From Pleurotus ostreatus/Saccharomyces cerevisiae fusant (lineage: Eukaryota > Opisthokonta): a DNA stretch of 17,376 bases. Shown piece after piece: positions 1 to 9,505 of the stretch (position 1 is the first letter of the stretch; every line of letters starts with the position of its first letter). The notes below the pieces were generated by a model that worked only from the letters and a program-made list of their open reading frames with translations, did not search any database and was not told the origin of the DNA. The DNA lies in assembly GCA_024196135.1 (NCBI GenBank), contig JAMQCK010000708.1, positions 1-17,376 of the forward strand, given 5' to 3'. The translations under genes were made by a program, and so were the position numbers.

Positions 1-874
1 CATGGGAAGACAAGGCCCGTGGTCCTGTGTAGTCGTTGAGTATAGAGTCCCCAGATACAGCTTGATGGACGAACCGGGTCGATGAAGGGTAGCACTGAGG
101 AGCAATGAGTCAGCATCTCCATTGCATCGGGCAAGGTGCAACGTACAAAGCATCTGGGTCGTGTCGACGTAGAGCTGGTATGCCGCCACACCCGCCATAG
201 ATGTGATGAGGAAAATGAGGATATACGTGTTGCGGTTGAAGAAGGCGTATGTGCGGATGAGCAAGATCGCTAAAGGCATAGTAAGCTATGCGCCGAGTCC
301 GCAAAGGTGGCGACATACATTCGGAACCGACTTGATTCCACATGGCGAGCGCGACGGGAATCTGCGCATATATGAGCCTCGTAGGCGGATGCGGTGCACG
401 CGAGGACACACCTTGTATATCCTTTCGCAGGTCTCCTTGGTGTGATTCGTGACGAAACAGAACAGCAAGTAAGGAACGACGGCGATGACCCAGTACCTAC
501 GAAACATGAGGTGATGCAACAGCAAGAAGGCCTATTACTAACCGACAGAAGAGGTAGGCAGCCTTAACAGGCGTCCAGTGCGTCTTCCATATCTATTTGC
601 GTGTCAATGGCGCGCAGACCGTAGCGAGCGTCCTTCGACTCACGAAGCGATATTCTCTGCCCAAACTGATGATCCAGTCCCAGACGACGACAGCATCTGA
701 GCTCGCCGTGAGTCAAAAAGGGCGAGAGATCAGTAGAGACTCGTACACATCGCTGTGGCCTCATGTCAGTACAACGCGTCGCGGTCAGAACCAACGCGCC
801 TAGCACGTACCGCAGAAGTACACCTGAGTGACGAAGATGTAGTATTTCGCTTCCTGGAGCTGAGCGTTGTCCAT
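1..874 (-). CDS. DUF6533 family multi-pass membrane protein (C-terminus beyond window)
   Basis: Seven exons can be read on the minus strand: 874-811, 696-644, 592-543, 496-412, 361-319, 269-147 and 94-1. They join in frame to give 170 residues before the window ends. The start lies in a strong Kozak context (GCCGCCATGG). The N-terminus carries the DUF6533 pattern: a YYIF segment, then VWDWIISLGREYRFIW at about residues 26-41. In this family that is the YD/WDW..L..E...IW signature of the first helix and loop. Further membrane segments follow at about 57-72 (YWVIAVVPYLLFCFV), 85-103 and 113-130, with LIRTYAFFNRN at 102-112, which resembles the family's 'LRxYALYxR' motif. DUF6533 proteins are abundant in basidiomycetes and their function is unknown; a receptor-like role has been suggested but is not shown here. 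The first intron is unusually long (113 nt) and has an internal alternative acceptor. Family assignment is fairly sure from motif order; exon borders are inferred. Confidence 0.78.
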
Positions 875-1477
875 GGCGGCGGATGCTGGGGCCGGCGGGC
901 TCGAGACAGAGATGAAGGAAGGAGAGAAGGAGAGGATGTTGAACGCCGGGCGACAATGCGGATATACCTTCGTCCAAATAGAGCAATACAGCGGACGAAG
1001 CTTCTGGCGCGGATCTGGAGAGTTTCTTCATGTTCATTTATACCCAAATTGTAGTTTCCGCGCGGCAGAAAGCTACTCTGAAGGCTTGTCATTTCCGGGC
1101 ACAGGCGACCCGTATCTCGACCAGCTTGCGTCCCGGGTACGTGCCCTGTATCGCTGGTGAGCACATCGCAAGGACTGAATCTTGTACCGAATGCATACAG
1201 CGCACCTGGCATGAAACAGGCGCAGAAGTGCCGGTAGTCTGAGGCCTGCGAAGCTCCTCCCGCGACGCGTAGATCTTCGACGACAGATAGACTAACCTTT
1301 TAGAGGACGAGTCGGATCACCGCCGACGACGCTTATTTGGGTCCATCCATGACGGCACGAGCTGCATATCTGAACGGACCCACATTAATCGTTTACCAGA
1401 CCTGCCTCAGAGTCAAAGCGCCAATCAATGTGAGTTTGAGCCAGTCCTCGCACCCGCGCAAAGGACCAGAAATCCGT
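875..1477. other. Intergenic region between two minus-strand genes
   Basis: These 603 bases hold the 3' flank of the large membrane-protein gene and the 5' flank of the DUF6533 gene. I see no convincing coding frame, tRNA or repeat. A weak TATA-like GGTATATC lies on the minus strand at about 968-961, some 90 bases upstream of the DUF6533 start. It may be that gene's core promoter, but this is only suggestive. Confidence 0.5.
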
Positions 1478-4343
1478 TCAGTCATGATCATGAGAGACTA
1501 CTACAGACGGTGTCATAGGTGGCGCTGATTGCTCCGCGGACGGGGATGCAGGCGAGGCGGCAGCGTCGTCAAGGATATCTGGCGGTGGCGGACCCGCTTC
1601 CGGGGGAGCAGCGGTGAACTCCGGATTGAAGGCCATTCGCAAGTCGTCGGCAGCCCTTTCGGACGATTCCCAGAGCATCGGATTGAGGACGACGCTGTCG
1701 TCGTATGGTCGTTTTGCCATGACCAGGTCGATGGACCGCATCAAGCTCCGTGAGCCGTACATGCCCTGGGCAGTCAAGAGGAACCTCGTCAACTGCCCAG
1801 GTCGTTAGCGCCTTTGCAATTCAATCGAAGTTCAAGTCCACGTACGATATAGACCCATTCGCAAATCACCCAAGTTTCCGTCGCCATGGGATGCTCCGAG
1901 GGGACGTGTCGAGCGTCGGTAAAGCACTCCATGATGATGGCGCATATTTCTTGCCCTGTATACCAGAACAGCTGCAATTCATGAGTACGGGCTCCGTCAG
2001 GTATTCAGATGGGTTATACATACGTCTTCGTGTCTGAGAGCATCAACAAGTATCAAAAGGAGGGCATGAACGACTTTCGGCGGACGTTCATCCGAGTCGG
2101 CAGAGCGCATAAGTTCGAAGTCCATCTCGCAAACAGGCTCCTTCCCCAGAGGATGTTGCCATCCCATGTCGCCCAGATATCGACGGACGACGGTGTGAAT
2201 GACGTGCGCGGCCATGGCCCACTCCTCTGTGCGAGAGAAGTAGAACATGCCAATAGCCTCCATATTGCGGACTGCGACCTTCGCGTAGAGGCGATATTCG
2301 ACGTCGAAGGTGATGACTCCGGGTATCGCTTCAGCGGACAGCGGTGATGTAGGGCTGGCGCCATTCGAAGGTCCTGCTATAGATCCGGAGTGCGACGCTG
2401 GGAGAGGTATACGGTCGGGGTAAATTTCCGCAACGACGTCTTCCTCGTCAGTGACGATGACGCCGGAGCCACTTGTCAAGGTCGACTTGTGCGACGCGGA
2501 TCTTGAAGACGGAATCGCCGACAGCCTGTCTGGCCAGCATAGGTCAGCAGGAGACGCAGCAATGAAGACAATTGCGCGTACGGTTGGATGTGTCGACATG
2601 GAGGGTAGCGCCATACATACGGTCGCCAACGGACCTCAGGGAGGTGTACGACGTATGTCTTGAAGACCGTTTGTCGCGAGGTTGTATCCTGCTCGACGAG
2701 GCCCTGGAGCGCATGGAAGAGATGACGCTCGCTCGTTGACTATGCGTCGGTGTCCCGTCGCGCGATGGTGGAAGGGGGATGAGCATCGGGTTAAGAGCGT
2801 CTTTCGGCATGTCCCAGAAGGGCTGGTGATGTATACTGCCGGGAGTTGGCGGCGCGGTGACTTCGCGGTCGTCGGTGGATACGACATCGGTCTTCAACTC
2901 CGACAAAGGTATTGCTGAGCCCATACCCTTTTCTGAGAGCTCTGGCGGCAGGTCCACTCCCGCGTTGTCTGGCGGGACGTCGACAAGAGCTTCCTGCTCT
3001 TGTGGAGATGCCGCGTGCTCGTTGTCGGATGAGGAAGAACGGTGGTCGCTACGAGCGCTCGACCTCTCCCAGAATTTCCACCATGGCCCTTGCTGCGATT
3101 TTTCGTCCTGCTGCGGAGTCACGATGCGCCAGCCAAAGTTGTTAAGCGGTGTGTAGTAGCAGACGTTGGCCAGATGGATGATGTACCCCTTGCTGCCGTT
3201 GGCGATGACATACAGAAAGATGAAGATGATGACCGTCCGTACATCGCTCGATTTTGCGCCGATGTAAAATGCCAGGAAGCCGATGATGAGAAGGAAAAGG
3301 GTCAGGAGCGCCTCCCAGCGAGAGATCAGGAGGCGCGAAAATCGGTAGTGCTGGCCGAGCTGGAAGTGATTGCCTCGCCTTGATGGCGCCAGTGAGCGCC
3401 GTGCCAGAGCATTGATGAACCAGGTGCTGTCAACTAGCTGCCAATCCGGCACGACTCCCATCGTTGGCATCCTCACGGTCTTCGCCGTACGAAGTCGCTT
3501 GATGACGACGTGCGTCAGGGTTTGTGCAAGACCAAGAACAAGCTGCCCTCCGAAGAGGAGAGCGGACGCCTGTGGGGATTGCCAGTTGAGGAGCGGCGAT
3601 GCCGTGAAGACAGCGATGACAAGGAACACAATAAGAAAACCGCCAATGGAGATGTACAGAATGTACGGCCGCGTCTCCAGCGGTAAGGATGGACTAGGCC
3701 AGTGAAGTTCGATGTAGCCGCGCCCGCCTTGTACATTCTCCAATACCTCGTAGACCGACATATGACTGTCCGAGTCGAAAGGGCCTTTCTCGAGAGAGTG
3801 CGAGATTCTGTCGCGCACACCTTTGAGCTTCGCAAGGAGGTCGTTGAGATTGTCGCACTCCCATTCGACGCGCCCGGTGACCGTCGCTGCGCTGAATTCC
3901 CGCAGGAAGGTGCGCATGGGCTCGAAGTCAATTTTCTTCTCTCCCAGAGTCCAATCGAGCGTAACGAGTGCGCAGGCTGCGACGCCGCGATTCACCTCGC
4001 GCCCCTTGCAGGTGATGCCGCCGCGTTTTGACATTCTGGGAACCAGCCCATAGAGCACATAGCACCCGACGTCTGCGGCCGCGTCGAGGATGTCTGTGTC
4101 CCCCGCGCCCAGCAGGTCTTTGACTCCAGGGAGGTCGGACGCCTTGCAGACGGTGGCCATCATGCCCAGCGCCCCGATGGGCGCGAGGGTCGCGAACACG
4201 GTCTGCTTTTTGTTCGTGACCTCGTGCGCGAAGGCTCTGGCGGAGTCCGCGCCGACGAGGGTCGCGAGAGGCGAGAAGGAGGTCAGCGCATCCGAGAAAA
4301 TCTGCTGGAAATCGTCGCCGCTGATGATATCGGTTGGTGGCAT
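1478..4343 (-). CDS. Large multi-pass membrane protein, family not recognised (889 aa)
   Basis: Four exons on the minus strand (4343-2621, 2529-2024, 1971-1846, 1792-1478) join in frame to encode 889 residues. The first exon alone gives 574 codons. The N-terminal 210 residues look globular, with a hydrophobic stretch at about 49-66 (VFATLAPIGALGMMATVC). Four clear transmembrane segments follow at about 227-249, 261-281, 345-362 and 369-390. After the last helix comes a long Ser/Pro/charged, probably disordered cytoplasmic region (about 405-640). The C-terminal part, with hydrophobic-aromatic patterns such as FDVEYRLYAKVAV and EEWAMAAHVIHTVVRRYLG, looks folded again, and the last 50 residues are Pro/Ala/Ser-rich. 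The 'ATLAPIG' stretch faintly recalls membrane proteins linked to ankyrin-repeat/NACHT genes in ascomycetes, but I would not assign it on that. It runs divergently from ALG9. The first intron has a second possible donor (GTACGC) about 35 bases downstream. The reading frame is certain; the function is unknown. Confidence 0.75.
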
Positions 4344-4435
4344 GCCTGTGCGCAGCGTCGGTCGATGACAGGAGGAGGAGAGCGCCCTTGGCTGTCAAAG
4401 CGTGAGATGAGATCGTTTGATGTCGTCCGTAGCAT

Positions 4436-4445
4436 CTATATATTC
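4436..4445 (-). promoter_or_regulatory. Possible TATA element of the 889-aa membrane-protein gene
   Basis: On the minus strand this reads GAATATATAG, about 95 bases upstream of the ATG at 4343. The position and AT content, within an otherwise G+C-rich region, fit a TATA box. No transcription start is visible from sequence alone. Confidence 0.4.
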
Positions 4446-4907
4446 ATCTTACCTATGATGAGGAATTACGAAAGAACTGTGCGCTGAAGCAGGACAAATG
4501 AGGTAGACTTTCTTCATGAATTCATTATGGGCGCTTCGCCAAGCCGAGGAAACCTATATCTTCCCGGCAGAACGGCTGGAAACGATAGAAGTGGCACGTC
4601 TCAAGCCAACTAGTCGCCTACTGAATGATGATAAGCGCCCGACGTTGACAGATGGTTCTAATCATGGGACGCAACCCCCTCGCTGGAGGCTGAAGGTAGA
4701 GCTCACCGCAGGGGTATCTGGTGGTACGGCTCTGTTCCTCACTCTCTGAAATATATATTCTACTTCGTATACATTGGCAGTCTTATGGGAGCATGAAAGA
4801 AGGGATAGGAGCCTTGAGTCGTGACTGGACTTGGAGAGAATGAGCGCGGGAGTTGAAGTGGGTCCCGCGCCAAATTCTCACGGTCTGACGGCATTACCCG
4901 AGCGCGC

Positions 4908-4940
4908 GACGCGTCCGCCGTCCGACGCGGGTCGCGTCGG
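4908..4940. promoter_or_regulatory. CG-rich palindromes just upstream of the ALG9 start
   Basis: GACGCGTC (4908-4915), a palindrome that contains the MluI/MCB hexamer ACGCGT, is followed by a perfect 8-bp inverted repeat, CCGACGCG (4922-4929) and CGCGTCGG (4933-4940), with a 3-base spacer. The cluster ends 33 bases before the ALG9 ATG, so it lies either in the proximal promoter or in the 5' leader. As DNA it could bind a dimeric factor; as RNA it would form a GC hairpin. Confidence 0.45.
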
Positions 4941-4973
4941 CGAGAACCTCAGCCAGCTTGAAGACGAACCACC

Positions 4974-7328
4974 ATGTCGTCCTCTGGAGTTGCTGGTCCC
5001 CCTCGGACAGAAACAATCCGTTTCCGTCGTCCGGAGACAGGTGAACCCAAGAAAGCGACCATTCGCCCTCTCCGCCATACCGGCATCTTGCAGGATCAGG
5101 TCCGGAGGTACGTCCGGAACAGTACATGTAGGGGAAGGGGGACTCACCGACTTGGCTATTGCAGATCTGCCAAAAGGCCATGGGCGCCAGACTTTGCGTG
5201 GGCGGTCCGATGGCTGCTACTCATCCGCTTCTCGGCTGCTATGTACGCAAACATCACCGACTGTGACGAAGGTGCGTGTCATACTGTCCGATATTATGCC
5301 ATTGTACTTATGGCCCCTCGCAGTCTTCAACTTCTGGGAACCCTTGCATCTCTTCGACCGCGGCTATGGCTTCCAGACTTGGGAGGTCTCACCCGAGTAC
5401 TCAATTCGCAGCTGGGCGTACATCGTCCTTCACTGGTTCCCCGTCCAACTGTCGAAGATCTTCATCGGCCCTGACAAGGTGAGGCTACCCCCGCAACTAC
5501 GAGTATCAAGCTCACCTAGAGTTGTAGCGCCCCGCATTTTTCGCAGTCCGCGCAGTGCTTGCCCTTGCGTCTACCCTCATCGAATCGTACTTCTACCGTT
5601 CGGTCTACACGCACATCAACGAGCGCGTAGGAAGATACCTGTTCTTCATGCTGTCCTTCAACGCTGGAATGTGGAATGCGGCTCCTGGTAAGTGTGCACG
5701 TTCACTTGTAAGCCAACGCTAATTCGATGTACTAGCGTTCCTACCGTCTTCCTTCGCCATGCACGCATGCACTTTGGCATTCGCGTACGCCATGGAGCCT
5801 TGTAGCATCAAAAACAACCGCCGCACGCTGGCTGCTACCGTGCTGTTTGCCACGGCTGCCATAGTGGGATGGCCATTCTCACTTGCGCTTGCCATACCGT
5901 TTGTGTACGAGGAGCTGTTCGTCGTGGGCTCGGACACGGCGCACAAGGATACCGCGAGCGTACTCCGCTACCGCTGGATCCGCTTTATTGCGTACACTCT
6001 TTTAGCAGGCCTTGTCGCGGTGCGTACAAGCAATCTGTCGTAACACACTTCACTTATCCATCCACAGATCCCGGTCATAGGCATCGACACCGCGGCATAT
6101 GGCAAACTGACAATCGTCCCTTGGAACATCATCAGCTACAACATATTCGGCGGAGCACTACGTGGCCCAGAGCTTTACGGCACGGAGCCGTGGAACTTCT
6201 ACATCCTCAACCTCTTGCTCAACTTCAACGTCCTGCTGCCGTTTGCCTTGCTGTCGCTCCCGGCCCTGCTTCTCACGAAGGTCTTCGACCGTAAGCGGTT
6301 GGATGAGCGACAGGCGAACCCGACTTTGAGTTTGGCACTTCGCCTGGCTCCTTTCTATCTGTGGCTCGGCATCCTTTCGGCGCAGCCGCACAAGGAGGAG
6401 CGGTTCATGTACCCGGTCTACCCGATGCTGTGCTTCAACGCGGCTGTTGCGGTCTACCTTGTGAAGGGTTGGATGGAGGTCATCTTCATCAAGGCGACGA
6501 ACTCCCCGTACAGGGTATGTCGCTTTGACTGCCAGTCGAACAACACTCACTAGTGCTTTTCAGGCTGCGCAAACGTCCATCTTCAGCAACTTCTCCTCTT
6601 CGGTCGTCCTCGCGACATGCGTTCTTTCCATCTCCAGGATCATGGCACTCTGGTACTACTACCATGCACCGCAGTCGGCCTACTTCCAGTTCGAGCACAA
6701 GGAGCTTCCCCGCCTCCTCAACGTCACCGGAATCCTTCCCCCTCTGCCGCCCCACACCCGCGAGAAGGACATGCCTCGTATCGACCTCTCCCCCATCAAG
6801 GACTTCAACCTCACCCTCTGCGTAGGCAAGGAGTGGCACCGCTTCCCGGGCCACTACCACGTTCCCGATGGCGTCCGCGTCGAGTTCGTCAAGAGCGAGT
6901 TCTCTGGCTTGCTCCCAGGCCACTTCGGCGAAGACGAGGTCAAGGCGGACTACAACGGCAACAGCGCCCTCGATGGCTTCTGGCCGCGTCCCGTCACCCG
7001 CCTCGTCCCCGTCCACCAGAACGACCTCAACATCGAGGAGCCCAGCCACTACGGATCCATCGAGCAATGCGACTACATGGTGGACCTAGACTTCCCGCTG
7101 CACCCATCGGAGTCGCTCCTGGAGCCGCGGTACGCGTTGATGGAGGAGTGGGAGCGCGTCGCCTGCTATCCGTTCCTGGACGCTCGCTTCTCGCCGCTGG
7201 CGACACGGGCGCTGTGGATGCCGGGCGAGGTGTGGCAGAGGGCGAACGAGTATGGAGACTACTGCCTGCTGAGGCATGGACAAAGGGTGGAAAAGAAGAT
7301 AGAGACGGTCTTGAGCCACCAGAAGTGA
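4974..7328 (+). CDS. ALG9: ALG9, dolichol-phosphate-mannose alpha-1,2-mannosyltransferase (GT22)
   Basis: Seven exons (4974-5107, 5165-5271, 5324-5478, 5528-5687, 5736-6019, 6068-6514, 6564-7328) encode 683 residues. The protein is the ER-lumenal enzyme that adds two alpha-1,2-linked mannoses (the seventh and ninth) from Dol-P-Man to the lipid-linked oligosaccharide for N-glycosylation. Diagnostic GT22/ALG9 motifs are the lumenal-loop acidic pair in DCDEVFNFWEPLH (D79, E80), GYGFQTWEVSPEYSIRSWAY just after it, and QPHKEERFMYPVYP at about 386-399. Many hydrophobic segments agree with a polytopic ER protein. The C-terminal lumenal part (about 430-683) includes FNLTLCVGKEWHRFPGHY, typical of ALG9. 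It is longer than the yeast enzyme (555 aa), mainly by an N-terminal basic tail (about 45 residues) and a longer C-terminus. The ATG at 4974 has a CCACCATG context. Assignment is very secure; only the exact N-terminus could move. Confidence 0.95.
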
Positions 7329-7697
7329 AAGACCCACAAGTAACTTACCCCAGCATAATACTGTTACAATAATGTGCATTCGCTGTCTTGCCGTAGGCAA
7401 TTACCATACACGTTCCTCGTGGACAGGAAAAGAGACCTGGAAAGACGACGGGGTAGTAGTTGTGGGCGCTAAACGTAAGCACCGGGCCGCTCCAAGCCGA
7501 CAAGCTTCCCGAAACAGTCGCGCCTTGCCATCTTGCTCTTGCATCAGCCACCCGTCCGCGAGTCTTATCCTCCACCAGGGCCTTGAAGTCCCCATCTGGT
7601 GGCTCCTCCGGGGCGCACATATACTCCTCTCTTTCCGCGCATCCGTCGTCGCAGAGCCACGACCTCCAGGCGCTGCCTTACGGCGTATCTAATCGAC
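7329..7697. other. Intergenic region between ALG9 and ATG15
   Basis: This 369-base stretch holds the ALG9 3' untranslated region and the ATG15 promoter. A pyrimidine-rich tract at about 7620-7650, preceded by CATATA at 7618-7623, looks like a core promoter or leader. If transcription starts upstream of 7599, an in-frame ATG at 7599 would lengthen ATG15 by 33 residues. I see no other gene. Confidence 0.5.
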
Positions 7698-9240
7698 ATG
7701 ATGCTCCCCACCACCCTCGCCCAGTTCTTTGTCCCCTTCGCATCCCTCTTCGTGCAGAAGCCGAAGGACAAACCAGACAACGTACTACGGCTCGAACTGC
7801 GACAACTCCACGCCGTATCGTCTTCCGCGCAAGTCGTCTTCGCTGACGTCCGCGCGCCGATCTCGTCCCTCGCGGACAACACCTATACCTTACGCTCACG
7901 AAGGACACGACGACATAGACCCGCATCCCTAGACGCATTCTCGCAAGCGCGCGCGGCATCCGTACGTTTCGCGCAAACTCTAGACATACCTTGGGACGAG
8001 GACGAGGTGGAGGGGCCGGATGTAGAGAGCAGGGAGACGCTCCTTCAGCTTGCCAAGATTACGAACAATGCATATGTGCCTCCGGACGATCCGCAGTGGT
8101 ACGATCTGGGAGGGGAGTACAACGTGGTGCGTGGCTTTACGGTACTCTACGACATCCACTGACAGTCGCATCTTCTAGAGCTATCCATTCGGCTGGGAGC
8201 CCGACGATGATGGTTTCCGAGGGCATGTCTTTGCTACTCCAGACAATAAGACCGTCGTACTCTCCATCAAGGGCACCTCCGCCTCCTTCATTGGTGGCGG
8301 GGGTCCCACGTCCAAGAAGGACAAGCTCAACGACAACCTACTCTTCAGCTGCTGCTGCGCTCGCGTCGATTGGACGTGGACGCCAGTCTGCGGTTGTTAT
8401 CGTGCTGGTGGAAAGTGCGATATCAATTGTTTGCAGGAGTCTTTGGCAGAGGACAGTCTGTTCTACCCTGTAGGCACCGTGCGTAAGCCTCCTGCATCTC
8501 AATGACTTCGCTTGTTGACTCTTATACCTAGAATCTATACAACAACTTGACATACTTGTACCCTGAATCCAATATATGGATTGTGGGGCATTCCCTTGGA
8601 GGTAGACTTATCCATGTTCCTTTGACCTTGGCGGAAGGTGACATTTCGCATAGGTGCGCTAGCCGGACTGATAGGTGTGACCTTCGGCGCTCCTGTTGTT
8701 GCTTTCGAGTCGCCCGGAGAGAAGATGGCTGCGGGACGACTCCATCTACCATCACCTGTGAGCTATCCGTCCATCCCGTCACCGGAGTGTACTCAAACTC
8801 GTTCGCAGCCCTCCACGCATCATATAACTCACGTCTACCATACCGCTGACCCCATAGCAATGGGGACCTGCAACGGGGTACTCTCGTCCTGCGCTCTCGG
8901 TGGGTATGCGATGGAGTCGCGGTGCGTGTCGCTCCTTGATGCGGCATGATCATGAGTACTAATGAACGTCGTAGTTGTCACTTGGGAAAGTCAATTATCT
9001 ACGACACCGTCAGTAACCTCTCCTGGGCCGTTGATATACGGACACATACCATCGTGAATGTAATTGAGAAATTGCTCAACGAACCATGGCCACCAAGTGT
9101 GGAGGTTGGCAGGGAGGTCCCGGAGGCCATAGCTGAGGATGACTGCGAAGGGGTAAGTTACGCTTGCTCTTAAAGCTCCATACGCTGAACGGGCTTTATA
9201 GGAATGCTACGGCTGGGAGTTCGGTGATTTCCCTGCTTGA
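7698..9240 (+). CDS. ATG15: ATG15, vacuolar phospholipase/lipase of autophagic bodies
   Basis: Seven exons (7698-8126, 8179-8478, 8532-8601, 8654-8757, 8809-8921, 8975-9152, 9202-9240) encode 410 residues. ATG15 is a class-3-type lipase that travels as a membrane protein through the multivesicular body pathway to the vacuole, where it breaks the membrane of autophagic and Cvt bodies. Visible features are an N-terminal hydrophobic signal-anchor (MMLPTTLAQFFVPFASLF), ETLLQLAKITNNAY, the Cys-rich block LLFSCCCARVDWTWTPVC, and the nucleophile motif GHSLGG with Ser264. FGAPVVAFESPGEKMAA follows, then VYHTADPIAMG with the likely catalytic Asp315 and DIRTHT with the likely catalytic His363. The ending CYGWEFGDFPA matches the family's C-terminal CxxWEF. 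The intron at 8602-8653 splits the GHSLGG motif. The start is uncertain: an in-frame ATG at 7599 would add 33 mostly basic residues, but I chose 7698 because it puts the hydrophobic anchor at the very N-terminus. Confidence 0.94.
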
Positions 9241-9505
9241 GCGTTGAAGGTAGATGTGGTTATGTCGAGACCCAGTACGTCGTGTTGTACGGATTTTTTG
9301 TATCATAGTCGCTTCATCATTCTGTCGCCTTGTCGCTGCTCTGATTCGCCAATGGAGTCGATGCCAGGTCGAGCTTTCCTCTCCCTTGCACTTGCCAGCC
9401 GGCCGCGGGGTTTCGGCCCGACTTCCGGGTGCTGCACCCGGGCGCCTAATTGATGAGCGTCACCTTCATTCTACTATCTACTACCACCAACTACAGTTCC
9501 CCGCC

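Larger units (their letters stand above)
4344..4973. other. Divergent intergenic region between the membrane-protein gene and ALG9
   Basis: These 630 bases must hold both promoters, since the flanking genes face away from each other. TATA-like runs lie at about 4436-4445 (for the minus-strand gene) and 4751-4759 (about 220 bases before ALG9). The ALG9-proximal end is rich in CG palindromes, listed separately. Short open frames here (for example 4516-4749) show no coding character. Confidence 0.55.

Noticed and set aside
4516..4749. 77-codon plus-strand frame between the membrane-protein gene and ALG9
   Set aside because: No homology-like pattern, no good start context and no supporting splice structure. 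It lies in promoter DNA.
4831..5691. 286-codon plus-strand frame over ALG9 exons 1-4
   Set aside because: It crosses ALG9 introns out of frame and has no recognisable motif. Kept only as a possible upstream-ATG effect.
6489..7067. 192-codon minus-strand frame with an acidic, Val/Asp/Glu-rich product
   Set aside because: It is antisense to ALG9 exons 6-7 and its composition follows from the sense codons.
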